Assembly: GCA_902802535.1 (NCBI GenBank)
Contig: CADCML010000034.1
Location: 1 to 53,295, forward strand
Source of the DNA: an uncultured Bacteroidia bacterium
GTDB lineage: Bacteria; Bacteroidota; Bacteroidia; Bacteroidales; F082
Direction of reading: 5' to 3'
Length of the DNA stretch: 53,295 nt
In this document: positions 1 through 8,931 of the stretch, one piece after another
Numbering within the stretch: position 1 is the first letter of the stretch
How the letters are laid out: each line of letters opens with the position of its first letter
The notes under the pieces: model-generated
Told to the model about the DNA's origin: nothing
Databases searched by the model: none
What the model saw: the letters and a program-made list of their open reading frames with translations, nothing else
Program-made: the position numbers and the translations under genes

Positions 1-1
1 C

Positions 2-2503
2 AAGCCGTTGAGTTTCACCGCCGCCGAATGGAAGGCGATGAGCGAGAAAGAACAACAAGAGGTGTTGATGAACTACCGCCTTGCCTACCAAGCCGAGGCG
101 ATGGTGAACTGGTGCCCGGGCTTGGGTACGGTGCTTGCCAACGACGAGGTCGCCGATGGCCTCTCAGTGCGTGGCGGCTTCCCCGTGGAGCGCAAGTCGA
201 TGAAGCAGTGGCAACTCCGCATCACGGCCTACGCTGAGCGTCTGTTGCAAGGTCTTGAAACGGTGGATTGGAGCGAGTCGGTGAAAGACTTGCAACGCAA
301 CTGGATTGGCAAGTCGATGGGTGCTTCGGTTATCTTCAAGGTTGAAGGAAAAGACATTGATTTGGAGGTGTTTACGACCCGTGCGGATACATTGTTCGGC
401 ACGACCTTTATGGTGCTGGCTCCCGAACACGAGTTGGTTTCACACACGGGTGCCTACGGCATCAATCCTATAACGGGTGTCAAACTGCCGATTTGGATTG
501 CTGACTATGTCTTGATGGGTTACGGCACTGGTGCCATCATGGCCGTGCCTGCCCACGACAGCCGCGACTTCGCCTTTGCACGTCATTTCAATCTGCCTAT
601 CATTCAAGTGGTGAAGAAACCCGGCACCGAGCCGACCGACCCCGCAACATGGGAGGAGAGTTTCGATGCCAAGGACGGCGAACTCGTCAACTCGGGCTTC
701 CTGAACGGCCTGACGGTCAAGAAAGCCATCGAGCGCATGATTGAGGAATTGGAGAAATTGGGTGTTGGCACAGGCAAGACCAACTACCGCCTCCGCGACG
801 CCATTTTTAGCCGTCAGCGTTATTGGGGCGAGCCGTTCCCGATTTACTACAAGGACGGAATGCCTTACGCCATGGACGAGTCGAAACTGCCGTTGGAGCT
901 GCCTGCTATTGACGAATACAAGCCCACCGCAACGGGCGAGCCGCCTTTGGCCCGTGCCAAGAATTGGGTCACGGAAGAGGGCTATCCCATTGAGACCAAC
1001 ACTATGCCGGGCTTTGCCGGTTCGAGCGGCTATTATTTCCGCTACGAGGACCCGCACAACGACAAGGAATATTTCAGCCGCGAAGCCAACGACTATTGGC
1101 AGAACGTGGACCTTTATATCGGCGGTGCCGAACACGCCACCGGCCATTTGATTTACAGCCGCTTCTGGTGCAAGTTCCTGTATGACATCGGTTTGTCGTG
1201 CAAGGACGAGCCGTTCCAGAAAATGATCAATCAAGGCATGATTCAAGGCCGTTCCAGCTTCGCTTATCGAGTCAATTTGGAGAAGCTTTGCGAATACGAC
1301 GTTTGGAACATCATCAAGGACAAGCGTTTGGGCGTGGAATTTGTCAGAAACTACAAGGATGGTCGCCGTCAGTTCGACTTCTTCTGCCCCGAGAAAGGCA
1401 TTCTCATCGAGATTAACCGAATGGGCAACCTTGAGAAGGTGGCTGAGCCGTGGGAGGATTATGCGGCATCGAAGGGCTACAAGCTGCTTTTGGTGCCCAA
1501 CATCGACGTTTTGAATGACTATAGGGCTGGAACCCATATCGTTGAGCAGAAAATCAAGGATTTGATTGCGGGCAAGGAAGTTCCTGCTTTCGTTGAAGGC
1601 GAAGAGTACAATCGTGGTCCTATCTTCGTGTCCAAAAACATACCCGACCGTGAGTTGTTCAGTGACCCGATTCACGTCGATATTAATATGGTACGCAACG
1701 ACATTCTCGATATTCCAGCGTGCCGCCAGTGGCGCGACGACCTGAAGAACGCCCACTTCATCAAGGAGAAGGACAAGGACGGCAACGACATTTTCGTTTG
1801 CGGTTCGGAAGTGGAGAAGATGTCGAAGTCGAAATACAATGTGCAGAATCCCGACGACCTTGTGGAGAAATACGGTGCCGACACGCTCCGCCTTTATGAG
1901 ATGTTCCTCGGTCCCTTGGAGCAATCCAAACCTTGGGACACGCAGGGCATTGAAGGCACGTTCCGCTTCGTGCGCAAGTTCTGGAGGCTGTTCCACAACG
2001 AGAACAACGAGTTCTGTGTCAGTGACGAACCTGCCACCGCACCCGAACTGAAGAGCCTGCACAAACTCATCAAGAAGGAGGAGGAAGGCATTGAGAGCAT
2101 TTCGTTCAATACGGTCGTTTCGGCCTTTATGATTTGCGTCAACGAACTCGCCGACCTCAAGTGCAACAAGCGCGAAATCCTTGAGCCTTTGGCCATTATG
2201 ATTTCACCCTACGCGCCACATATTGCCGAAGAACTTTGGCATTTGTTGGGTCACGATACCTCGGTGGTCAATGCTTCGTTCCCAGTTTACGACGAGAGCA
2301 AGACCGTGGAGAACAGCTTCAATTATCCCGTCAGTTTCAACGGTAAGATGCGCTTCAACATGGAGCTGCCTATCACGATGAATGCCGATGAGGTGCAGGC
2401 CGCCGTGCTCGCCGCCCCCGAAGCCGCCAAATGGATTGAGGGCAAGCAAGTCCGCAAGGTGATTTATGTGCCGAAGAAGATTGTGAATATTGTGGTGGGA
2501 TAA
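2..2503 (+). CDS. leuS: Leucine--tRNA ligase (5' end outside window)
   Basis: Class I aminoacyl-tRNA synthetase that charges tRNA-Leu in the cytoplasm. The reading frame is open from the window edge, so the N-terminus with the HIGH motif is missing (about 120-130 residues by comparison with the family). Visible landmarks are the NWCP zinc-region motif near nt 110, the CP1 editing domain with TTRADT (about nt 371-390) and [10 protein letters not shown] (about nt 540-570), the catalytic stretch [10 protein letters not shown] (about nt 810-840), [10 protein letters not shown] (about nt 1122-1150), and KMSKS at nt 1817-1831. Two departures from the usual Bacteroidota protein stand out: a piece of about 45 residues is missing from CP1 around nt 430-450, and about 115 extra residues sit at about nt 1270-1620 between GMIQGRSSF and FVSKN. 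The frame is intact through both. The identification is certain; whether both oddities are real rather than assembly effects is not known. Confidence 0.97.
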   Translation, partial: KPLSFTAAEWKAMSEKEQQEVLMNYRLAYQAEAMVNWCPGLGTVLANDEVADGLSVRGGFPVERKSMKQWQLRITAYAERLLQGLETVDWSESVKDLQRNWIGKSMGASVIFKVEGKDIDLEVFTTRADTLFGTTFMVLAPEHELVSHTGAYGINPITGVKLPIWIADYVLMGYGTGAIMAVPAHDSRDFAFARHFNLPIIQVVKKPGTEPTDPATWEESFDAKDGELVNSGFLNGLTVKKAIERMIEELEKLGVGTGKTNYRLRDAIFSRQRYWGEPFPIYYKDGMPYAMDESKLPLELPAIDEYKPTATGEPPLARAKNWVTEEGYPIETNTMPGFAGSSGYYFRYEDPHNDKEYFSREANDYWQNVDLYIGGAEHATGHLIYSRFWCKFLYDIGLSCKDEPFQKMINQGMIQGRSSFAYRVNLEKLCEYDVWNIIKDKRLGVEFVRNYKDGRRQFDFFCPEKGILIEINRMGNLEKVAEPWEDYAASKGYKLLLVPNIDVLNDYRAGTHIVEQKIKDLIAGKEVPAFVEGEEYNRGPIFVSKNIPDRELFSDPIHVDINMVRNDILDIPACRQWRDDLKNAHFIKEKDKDGNDIFVCGSEVEKMSKSKYNVQNPDDLVEKYGADTLRLYEMFLGPLEQSKPWDTQGIEGTFRFVRKFWRLFHNENNEFCVSDEPATAPELKSLHKLIKKEEEGIESISFNTVVSAFMICVNELADLKCNKREILEPLAIMISPYAPHIAEELWHLLGHDTSVVNASFPVYDESKTVENSFNYPVSFNGKMRFNMELPITMNADEVQAAVLAAPEAAKWIEGKQVRKVIYVPKKIVNIVVG
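1270..1620 (+). other. Inserted domain within LeuRS, DUF559/PD-(D/E)XK-like
   Basis: This in-frame segment of about 115 codons interrupts LeuRS between the GMIQGRS motif and the strand leading to the KMSKS loop. As I remember them, other Bacteroidota LeuRS proteins join these parts with a short FVYRIK...FVS linker. The insert reads like a small alpha/beta domain: a helix ([16 protein letters not shown]), then [26 protein letters not shown], a helix and [10 protein letters not shown]. The pattern FDFFCP...LIEI resembles the central strands of DUF559/Vsr-like nuclease folds (DFycp..klaIEiDG), although the residue following IEI here is N rather than D. The fold assignment is inference from pattern only. 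Confidence 0.5.
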
Positions 2504-2561
2504 ATTTGAACTCCCAAAACAATTTCTTCACCAATCCGACCTACCAATGGGCATTTTTTTG

Positions 2562-2569
2562 TAAGTTTG
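2562..2569 (+). promoter_or_regulatory. -7 promoter element of the AAA-ATPase gene
   Basis: TAAGTTTG matches the Bacteroidota -7 consensus TAnnTTTG and lies 26 bp before the ATG at 2596. I see no good TTTG at the expected -33 distance. Confidence 0.5.
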
Positions 2570-2595
2570 CAACGTAAAGCAAGAAAGGCACGACA

Positions 2596-4179
2596 ATGGA
2601 AACGGCAAGCAGAAGATACCCCGTTGGGATACAGACCTTTGAAAGGATTAGGAAAGAGAACTACCTTTACATCGACAAGACGGACTTGGTTTGGAGGATG
2701 ACCAAGGAAAGCCCGTTTGTCTTCCTCAGCCGTCCGCGCAGGTTCGGCAAAAGCCTTCTCACGACCACCTTGGATTCCTACTTCAAAGGGCAGAAGGAAC
2801 TGTTTGAAGGGCTGAAAATCATGGCGTTGGAGAAGGAATGGGAGAGCTATCCCGTGTTACATCTGGATTTAAGCGTGGCTAAGAACCAGGAAACAGCCGA
2901 AAGCCTTCGCAACACGCTCTTCCTACTGCTGGATCCTTTGACCAAGGAATACGGCACCAATGAGAAGGAAACTTTGCCTGGTCAGATATTCAAAGGTTTG
3001 ATACGACGCGCCTACGAGAAGACCGGCAAGCAGGTCGTGGTCGTCATCGATGAGTACGATGCGCCCCTGCTGGATGTGCTGCACCAAGAGGCCCTTCTGC
3101 CGGATTACCGCCGTGTCATGCAGGAGTTCTACCAGCCGTTGAAGGCGAGCGAGGCCATGATCAAGTTCTGCTTCATCACGGGCATCACCAAGTTCTCACA
3201 ATTGAGCATCTTTTCGACCATCAACAACTTGACGAATATTTCGATGCAATCCGAATACGCCGCCATCTGCGGCATCACCGAGGACGAACTGTGCAACGAC
3301 ATGGCTATCGACATTGCCATGCTCGCCAAAGAATACGAGTTTTCCCCCGAGGAAATGCGCGCCAAGCTGAAACGGCAGTATGACGGCTACCGCTTTGCCG
3401 ACAAGTCGCCCGACATCTACAACCCGTTCAGCTTGTTGAAAAGCTTCAACCAGCGCAAAGTCGCCAACTACTGGTTCGAGAGCGGCACCCCGACGTTCCT
3501 GATTAGACAGATGCAGCAATTTCGCACTGATATAACCACGATGGACAACCTTGAGGCCAATGCATCGGCTTTCGACCGTCCCACGGAGGCGATGGAGGAT
3601 GCGTTGCCGCTGCTTTACCAAAGCGGTTATCTCACCATCAAGGACTACGACAAGGAAACGGATTTCTATGTGCTGGCCATTCCCAACAATGAAGTCAGAA
3701 CTGGTTTTGTGGAGAATATGATACCGGCATACACGGGTATCAAACAATTCGAAACGAGCGGTTTCGCCATGCGCTTTTGGCGTTTTTTGAAGAGAAACGA
3801 CATCGACGCGGCACTGGCCGAACTGAAATCCTTCCTCGCTGGCATCCCCTACGTTGAGGGCTTCAAGAAGAAATTGGAGAACGTATCGAACTACGAGGGC
3901 TTCTATGAATACACATTCTGGCTGATTTTCAACATGTTGAACTTCTATGCCCGCACACAGGTGAAGTGCGCCCAAGGCCGCATCGACGTGGTAATGCAGA
4001 TGCCCGACACCACCTACGTCTTCGAGCTGAAGGTGAACGGCACGGCACAGGAAGCCCTCGACCAAATCAACAGCAAGAACTACGCGCTCCCTTACGACAC
4101 CGAAGGCTGCCGAGTGGTGAAAATCGGCATCCAGTTCGACCGCGACACGATGACGGTGGGGGAATATGTCGTGGAATGA
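2596..4179 (+). CDS. AAA-ATPase-like protein with C-terminal PD-(D/E)XK nuclease domain
   Basis: This 527-residue protein belongs to the AAA-ATPase_like (PF09820) plus PDDEXK_9 (PF08011) architecture that is heavily expanded in Bacteroidota; the cellular role of the family is unknown. The N-terminus has the family signature (GIQTFERIRKENYLYIDKT, residues 11-29) followed by the P-loop variant RPRRFGKS (46-53) and a Walker B-like VVVVIDEYDAP around residue 150. The C-terminal part has RIDVVM...YVFELKV, matching the D...E-x-K core of the PD-(D/E)XK nuclease fold. It runs convergently toward the ATPase at 4188-5354 with only 8 bp between the stop codons. A -7 promoter element lies just upstream. 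Nothing looks truncated. The family assignment is confident; no function can be given beyond ATP binding and possible nuclease activity. Confidence 0.88.
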   Translation: METASRRYPVGIQTFERIRKENYLYIDKTDLVWRMTKESPFVFLSRPRRFGKSLLTTTLDSYFKGQKELFEGLKIMALEKEWESYPVLHLDLSVAKNQETAESLRNTLFLLLDPLTKEYGTNEKETLPGQIFKGLIRRAYEKTGKQVVVVIDEYDAPLLDVLHQEALLPDYRRVMQEFYQPLKASEAMIKFCFITGITKFSQLSIFSTINNLTNISMQSEYAAICGITEDELCNDMAIDIAMLAKEYEFSPEEMRAKLKRQYDGYRFADKSPDIYNPFSLLKSFNQRKVANYWFESGTPTFLIRQMQQFRTDITTMDNLEANASAFDRPTEAMEDALPLLYQSGYLTIKDYDKETDFYVLAIPNNEVRTGFVENMIPAYTGIKQFETSGFAMRFWRFLKRNDIDAALAELKSFLAGIPYVEGFKKKLENVSNYEGFYEYTFWLIFNMLNFYARTQVKCAQGRIDVVMQMPDTTYVFELKVNGTAQEALDQINSKNYALPYDTEGCRVVKIGIQFDRDTMTVGEYVVE

Positions 4180-4187
4180 AAGCCCTC

Positions 4188-5354
4188 TCAATACCCCATC
4201 CCGAAATGCCAAAGCGGGATGGTGTTCTCATAGCCATACTCAATGTCATCCTTCACGACAAAAGCGTCTTTCACTTCGGCGATTTGCTTCTTGTTTTTGT
4301 TCTTGCCGCCCACCTCGAAGGTCTTCCCATTAATGAGGAAATCAGCGGCCTTTGATGCGTAAACTTCTTGATTGACTTGCATTTGTGAAAGGAAAAAGGT
4401 CTCCCGCAAATTGCCCACCTCGGGCTTGCCTTCCGAAAGTGCGTAGATGAGATTGGTGTTGCCCAAGTAGAGTTTTTCCGGCTTGCCGTAGTTTTTCATC
4501 CCATCGTCTTGATGTCTCAGCGACATGGTGAGGCGGGCTTTGTCCATGTAGTAGGCCAAGTCGGCCACGGTGCCACGGTCACATTCCATGGCTGCGCCAA
4601 TCTCGGTGTAGTTGGGCTTGAACGGCACGCTCTGCGAGATGATGAACAGCAACTGCTTGAGTTTTCTCGAAGTGGCGATGTTCATCTTGGCGTATGAGGG
4701 GATGTCGTTTTCCACGGTTTGATTGATGACGTTGTTGAGTCGTGTCGCGTAGTCGGTTTCGTTCCAGAAGGGGTAGTAGCCTGTTTTGAGGTAATCGTCG
4801 AACAAGGCCAAAGGGCGTTCTCCCGTGGGGAAGGTCACTTTGTGGCGCAGAATCTCCTCAAAGGTCACAGGCGGCAGGTCTATGCCTTTGGTCATGGCCA
4901 AAAACTCCCTGAAAGACAGTCCTGCAAGGGTGTAGGAGATGACACGGCGGCTCAGGTCGGCGATGCCTTTGTACAAATCGAGGATGGACGAACCCGTGAT
5001 AACTACCTGCAATTGAGGGCAGTAGTCGTAAATCATCTTCAGTTCCATTGACCACGATGGGTATTTGTGGATTTCGTCGATATAGAGCCTTTGGCCGCCT
5101 TTGCGGTAAAACTCGTTGGCGGTGTCGAAGAGCGAATGTTGCGCGAAATACACATTGTCCGCACCGAAATACAAGGTGTGCTCAATGCCGTCTTGCTTGA
5201 TTTTCTGAAGGATAAGTGTGGTTTTGCCTACGCCGCGCTCGCCAAGGATGGCAATCATGCGGTTGTTCCAATTGATGCGGTCGTGCAAGTAGCGCATGAA
5301 ACTGGTGGGCGTTTCGTCCAATTTCGCGTAAAACAGTTCATACAGATTTTCCAT
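4188..5354 (-). CDS. ATP-binding protein, AAA_14 + DUF4143
   Basis: This 388-residue protein has the AAA_14/DUF4143 architecture common in Bacteroidota and archaea, with no settled function. The P-loop is GERGVGKTT at residues 38-46, and a Walker B-like strand RLYIDEIHKY follows at about residues 88-97. The middle contains the sensor-like ITGSSILDL and the SFREFL motif typical of these ATPases, and the DUF4143 part near the C-terminus includes KLYLGNTNLIYAL and a late FEVGGKNKNKKQI stretch typical of the terminal nuclease-like subdomain. It is transcribed from a -7 element at 5377-5384. The upstream region carries three GCGGAA repeats spaced exactly 32 bp apart, which could be binding sites. 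It is convergent with the preceding ATPase gene and not in an operon. Confidence 0.9.
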   Translation of the reverse strand: MENLYELFYAKLDETPTSFMRYLHDRINWNNRMIAILGERGVGKTTLILQKIKQDGIEHTLYFGADNVYFAQHSLFDTANEFYRKGGQRLYIDEIHKYPSWSMELKMIYDYCPQLQVVITGSSILDLYKGIADLSRRVISYTLAGLSFREFLAMTKGIDLPPVTFEEILRHKVTFPTGERPLALFDDYLKTGYYPFWNETDYATRLNNVINQTVENDIPSYAKMNIATSRKLKQLLFIISQSVPFKPNYTEIGAAMECDRGTVADLAYYMDKARLTMSLRHQDDGMKNYGKPEKLYLGNTNLIYALSEGKPEVGNLRETFFLSQMQVNQEVYASKAADFLINGKTFEVGGKNKNKKQIAEVKDAFVVKDDIEYGYENTIPLWHFGMGY

Positions 5355-5376
5355 AAATTCCTCCTCTTTTATGCCG

Positions 5377-5384
5377 CAAAATTA
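5377..5384 (-). promoter_or_regulatory. -7 promoter element of the AAA_14/DUF4143 gene
   Basis: CAAAATTA on the plus strand reads TAATTTTG on the minus strand, a full match to TAnnTTTG, 23 bp before the start codon at 5354. Confidence 0.55.
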
Positions 5385-5400
5385 CACATTTTTTCAAAAA

Positions 5401-5481
5401 CGCGGAATTTTTTTCTCACTTTTTACAAAAATTGCGGAATTTTTTCCGCAATTTCTGATAAAAACGCGGAATTATTTCCGC
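5401..5481. repeat. Three 32-bp-spaced repeats with GCGGAA...TTCCGC palindromes
   Basis: GCGGAA begins at 5402, 5434 and 5466, giving exact 32-bp spacing. The second copy is a perfect hairpin (TTGCGGAA, TTTT loop, TTCCGCAA; 5432-5451). The third is a hairpin with a TTAT loop (5466-5481), and the first is a half-site. The third copy overlaps the last codons of the fucosidase gene. The array lies directly upstream of the promoter of the AAA_14/DUF4143 ATPase. A 32-bp period is close to three helical turns, so proteins bound to each unit would sit on the same DNA face. Confidence 0.75.
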
Positions 5482-6875
5482 ATCTCAAACACCACCGCAT
5501 GAGGCATCCCGAAATTGTTCGGGAAGTCGATGCGGTAGCGGCCATCGGCTTCTTTGGCAAGGATGGCTTTCTTTTTGCTGCCCAAGACCTTGATTTTGCC
5601 TGTCTTCAGGTTCATGCCTTTGCCGTCGAACCAATAGGTGTCGGGCACGGGGTTTTCCTGTTCGTCCATGAGGAAAATGCCATAGACTTTGTCGTCTTTC
5701 TGTGTGAAGCGGAACTTGCCATAGGTGAAGGGATAGATGGGTCGCGTGCCATAAATCGCCTCGCCGTTTACCTGCATCCACTCGCCGATTTCCTTCATGC
5801 GGAGCAGGGCGGTGTCGGGCAGGTTGCCGTCGGCATCGGGGCCTACGTTGAGGAGGAAGTTGCCGCCCTTGGCCACGATGTCGCAAAGCAAATGGATGAG
5901 CTTGTTGGTGCTCTTGTATTTGTCGGTCGAGACGTATGACCACGAGTCGCCCATCGACATGCAGGTTTCCCAAGGGTAGGGCAGGAGCGAGTCGGGCACT
6001 TGTTGTTCGGGTGTTTGGTAGTTTTCGTATTTGCCACCGACGGAGCGGTCAACTATAATGAGGTCGGGGTTGTTTTCGCGGGCGATGTCGGCTACTTCCT
6101 TCATATTAATATCTTGGATGTAGCCTTGGCAGCCGAGCCACGGGCGCGTTTCGTCGTTCACGCTCCATTCGGGGCGCACCCAGCCGCCGTCGAGCCAAAG
6201 GATGTCGATGTCGCCGTAGTTGTGGGTGAGTTCGCGTATCTGTCTGTGGGTGAATTGTTTGTATTTCTCAAAACGCTCGGGCATGGCTGTCGGGTCGTAG
6301 TTGACGTTACGGTCGGGCGTGGCCCATTCGTGCGCCCAGTAGTCGTCGCAGTGCCAGTCGGGCTTGGAGAAGTAGAGACCCGTCCAAAAGCCTTTGTCGC
6401 GGAAGGCTTTCACCACCTCGCCCGTGATGTCGGCCTTGGGATTTTCGGAGAACGGACAGCTCGGGTCGACGGTGGAGTAGGAGGTCTCCTTGGTATTAAA
6501 CATACAGAAGCCGTCGTGGTGTTTCGTGGTGAAGACGACGTATTTCATACCCGCGCCTTTGGCGGCCTCGGCCCATTTTGTTGGGTTGAAGTTCTTTGGG
6601 TTAAAGGTTTTGTTAAGGTTCTGGTAATCTGTCTTGTATTGGTAATAATCCGCGCCATCGCGGTTAATCCAAGGCTCATTGCAAATCGACCACGACTCAA
6701 CGACTTCCCATTGGGCATAGATGCCCCAATGCATCATAAAGCCGAACTTTAGGTCTTGCCACTGGCTGATGCGGTTGGTGATGACGGGGTCGGTTTCGGG
6801 TTGTTGGTCGTCGGTTTGGGCGAAGGCGGTCATGCCAACCAGGCACAACAGCATGGAGAAAAAGCACTTTTTCAT
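5472..6875 (-). CDS. Alpha-L-fucosidase, GH29, secreted
   Basis: Glycoside hydrolase family 29 enzyme, 467 residues, predicted to remove alpha-L-fucose from glycans in the periplasm or outside the cell. A signal peptide (MKKCFFSMLLCLVGMTAFAQ) ends at residue 20. The catalytic barrel shows KFGFMMHWGIYAQWEVVESW (residues 43-62), TTKHHDGFCMF (116-126), and DILWLDGGW, whose D229 fits the GH29 nucleophile position. A small C-terminal beta domain follows from about residue 370. It has its own promoter element at 6896-6903 and no co-oriented partner. Mucin- or plant-fucoside scavenging is typical of gut Bacteroidales, but there is no polysaccharide utilisation locus (no SusC/SusD) beside it here. 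The 3' end overlaps the third palindromic repeat. Confidence 0.95.
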   Translation of the reverse strand: MKKCFFSMLLCLVGMTAFAQTDDQQPETDPVITNRISQWQDLKFGFMMHWGIYAQWEVVESWSICNEPWINRDGADYYQYKTDYQNLNKTFNPKNFNPTKWAEAAKGAGMKYVVFTTKHHDGFCMFNTKETSYSTVDPSCPFSENPKADITGEVVKAFRDKGFWTGLYFSKPDWHCDDYWAHEWATPDRNVNYDPTAMPERFEKYKQFTHRQIRELTHNYGDIDILWLDGGWVRPEWSVNDETRPWLGCQGYIQDINMKEVADIARENNPDLIIVDRSVGGKYENYQTPEQQVPDSLLPYPWETCMSMGDSWSYVSTDKYKSTNKLIHLLCDIVAKGGNFLLNVGPDADGNLPDTALLRMKEIGEWMQVNGEAIYGTRPIYPFTYGKFRFTQKDDKVYGIFLMDEQENPVPDTYWFDGKGMNLKTGKIKVLGSKKKAILAKEADGRYRIDFPNNFGMPHAVVFEMRK

Positions 6876-6895
6876 GGTAAATCGGTTTTATCGCG

Positions 6896-6903
6896 CAAAA
6901 GTA
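6896..6903 (-). promoter_or_regulatory. -7 promoter element of the fucosidase gene
   Basis: CAAAAGTA on the plus strand reads TACTTTTG on the minus strand, a full match to TAnnTTTG, 21 bp before the start codon at 6875. Confidence 0.6.
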
Positions 6904-6926
6904 GAAAAAATGGCTGGATTTTTTTG

Positions 6927-6934
6927 TAATTTTG
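6927..6934 (+). promoter_or_regulatory. -7 promoter element of the ion channel gene
   Basis: TAATTTTG matches TAnnTTTG and lies 32 bp before the ATG at 6966, divergent from the fucosidase promoter. Confidence 0.55.
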
Positions 6935-6965
6935 CCAAATGAATCTTTAAACTACCGATAAGTGT

Positions 6966-7754
6966 ATGGTGAGCCGGAAATGGATTAGCGATTTGGTTGA
7001 GCCAAGGAAAGCGGGCGTTCTCTCCCAAGTCTACGACTGTCTGATGCTCGTGGCGATAGTCATGGGCACGGTGCCCTTGCTGTTCAGGGAATATCGGACG
7101 CTGTTCTGGTATTTTGACATCTTTTCAGGTGTCATCTATATGGTGGACTATCTCCTTCGCTGGATGACTTGCGACCTGCGCTCCGAAAAGCCAAGATGGA
7201 AGGCGTTTCTCCTCTATCCGATCACACCTATGGCCATCTTGGACCTCCTTTCCATCCTGCCCACCTTTGAAGTGATTTCATCATCCTACAGGCTGGCCAA
7301 GTCAGCGCGTTTGCTCAAGATATTCCGTTTCACAAAGATAGTCCATTACATCGCCCCTTTGGAAATATTTGTCACGGTGATGAAGAAGCAGTGGAAACTC
7401 CTGCTGGCTGTCCTGCTTGTGGCCTTGTTCGACATCTTCATTACGGCCATCATCATGTTCCAGTCGGAGCAAGAAATAGACCCTGTCACAGGGGAATATA
7501 TCTTCAAGACCTTTCATGATGCCTTCTATTGGGCAACAATCACGCTGACCACCGTGGGCTATGGCGATTTGAGTCCAGTGTCCGAGGTGGGCAAGACCCT
7601 CAGCATCATTTCTTCGTTGCTTGGCATTGGCATCATTGCCCTGCCGTCAAGTATCATCACTGCTGGATATATGCAGGAATTGAACAGGCGCATGAAGGAG
7701 GAAAACGGAGAACAAGAAACGGAGATAAGAGAGGATAAAAATGAAAATCAATAG
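6966..7754 (+). CDS. Voltage-gated potassium channel, 6-TM
   Basis: This inner-membrane ion transporter of 262 residues has the Kv/KvAP-like plan. Transmembrane segments S1-S3 fall within residues 22-100. The S4 voltage-sensor-like helix spans about residues 109-124, with a basic residue at every third position (R109, K112, R115, K118, R121, K124). S5 follows at about 143-165, then the selectivity filter TVGYGD (196-201), then S6 (about 211-235). The C-terminal tail is short, charged and probably cytoplasmic, without an RCK domain. The gene is monocistronic with its own promoter and ends 75 bp before the efflux operon. A bacterial homotetrameric K+ channel is the natural reading; gating properties cannot be inferred. 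Confidence 0.92.
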   Translation: MVSRKWISDLVEPRKAGVLSQVYDCLMLVAIVMGTVPLLFREYRTLFWYFDIFSGVIYMVDYLLRWMTCDLRSEKPRWKAFLLYPITPMAILDLLSILPTFEVISSSYRLAKSARLLKIFRFTKIVHYIAPLEIFVTVMKKQWKLLLAVLLVALFDIFITAIIMFQSEQEIDPVTGEYIFKTFHDAFYWATITLTTVGYGDLSPVSEVGKTLSIISSLLGIGIIALPSSIITAGYMQELNRRMKEENGEQETEIREDKNENQ

Positions 7755-7791
7755 TTATTGATGAAAATTATGACGATATAGCTTTTTTTCC

Positions 7792-7799
7792 TATATTTG
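7792..7799 (+). promoter_or_regulatory. -7 promoter element of the RND efflux operon
   Basis: TATATTTG matches TAnnTTTG, 31 bp before the ATG at 7830. Confidence 0.6.
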
Positions 7800-7829
7800 C
7801 AAATCAATTAATTCAACCTATTTGTGATT

Positions 7830-8929
7830 ATGAATAAACCGTACCTTTTACTATGCTCAGTGCTGCTATTGGCCTGTGGCATAATGGTTTCCTGCAATGG
7901 AACCCAAACACAACTGGAATTGCCTATGGTGAAATACGAGACCAAGGTGCTTCAACCGGAAACCAAAACCTATAACATGTCGTTCCCGGCAACGACCTGC
8001 GGCATCACTGAAATAAAGGTGTATCCGCAGGTTGAAGGCATCGTCACGAAGAAGAATTACGTTCCGGGTACCATCGTGCAGAAAGGCCAAACCCTCTTTG
8101 TGATTGACCCGACCGAGTACCAACTCAGCGTGCAGTCAGCCGAAGCCGACCTGAAGGTGGCCAAAGCCAATTTGGAGACCACGAGGTTGCAGTATGAGTC
8201 GAACCAGAAACTGTTTGAAAAGAAAATCATCAGCGACTATGTGCCTCGGTCTCGCAGGCTCAAGCCCAGCTCAATATCGCAAGGACCAACCTTGGTTATT
8301 GCACAGTCACGTCGCCGGTGACAGGCTTCATTGCCGGCAACGAATACAATGTGGGCGACATGGTTTCCAGAGCCAAATACCTCTGCACCGTGAGCGATAT
8401 TAGTCGGGTAAAAGCCAACTTCTCCATTACGGAAACCCAGTTGTTGAGTTTAGTCATGGAATATCACTTGATTAGCGGCAAAAATGGCATGGAAGGCCCC
8501 AACGGCTCTCTCGTCAGCGATGTGATGCCCAAAGTGAAACTCAAGCTGAAGGATGGTTCCATATACAAACATGAAGGCAATTTGACCGTCATTGGCGCTC
8601 TCGTCAACCAGACCACAGGAACCGCATCTTGCGAAGCCGAGTTCGATAATCCCGAGGGCGTGCTCCGCTCAGGTTTGTCGGCCAATATCATTATCCCCTT
8701 GCAGATCGACGACGTGCTTAGTGTACCGCAGACGGCCGCCGTGCGTCTGCAAGACCAGATGATGTTCTACCGCGTCAAGCAAGACGGCACGGTGGAAGGC
8801 ATCATCTGCAAGGAAGTGTATCCATCCAATGATGGAACGGAATATTACATCCTCGAAGGCTTGAACGCTGGCGACGAAGTGGTCACCAATGGTGCAGGCA
8901 AGTTGTCAAACGGCGCTAAAATCAGATAA
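7830..8929 (+). pseudogene. RND efflux periplasmic adaptor (AcrA/MexA-like), frameshifted
   Basis: Membrane-fusion protein that would link an RND pump to an outer-membrane channel. ATG 7830 gives a lipoprotein signal ending in the lipobox VSC, and is preferred to the GTG two codons earlier. The 5' frame holds the N-terminal beta-barrel strand and the lipoyl half-motif (YPQVEGIVTKKNYVPGTIVQ) and reads correctly up to FEKKIISDYV near 8241. It then runs out of frame and stops at 8321. The continuing sequence lies in the -1 frame: SQAQAQLNIARTNLGYC from about 8250, then TSPVTGFIAG and on to 8929. The coiled-coil hairpin between the two pieces looks about ten residues short, so a small out-of-phase deletion is likely. 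I see no slippery heptamer. It is either an inactivated gene or an assembly error; the intact pump and channel genes downstream favour a recent event or an error. Confidence 0.85.
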
Positions 8930-8931
8930 CC

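Noticed and set aside
440-2062. 540-codon open frame antisense to leuS
   Set aside because: It mirrors the codon structure of leuS, has no recognisable motif, and leuS is clearly the coding strand.
2596-5354. The two ATPase genes as a transposon or two-gene mobile element
   Set aside because: No terminal inverted repeats, target duplications or transposase are visible; they are convergent with separate promoters and belong to different ATPase families.
5401-5481. 32-bp spaced repeats as a small CRISPR array
   Set aside because: Only three units, with a conserved part of about 8-14 bp, AT-rich filler that is not spacer-like, and no cas genes nearby.
8235-8321. Programmed -1 frameshift in the RND adaptor gene
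   Set aside because: No slippery heptamer or downstream pseudoknot is apparent, and the hairpin region seems to have lost residues, which fits a deletion or an error better.
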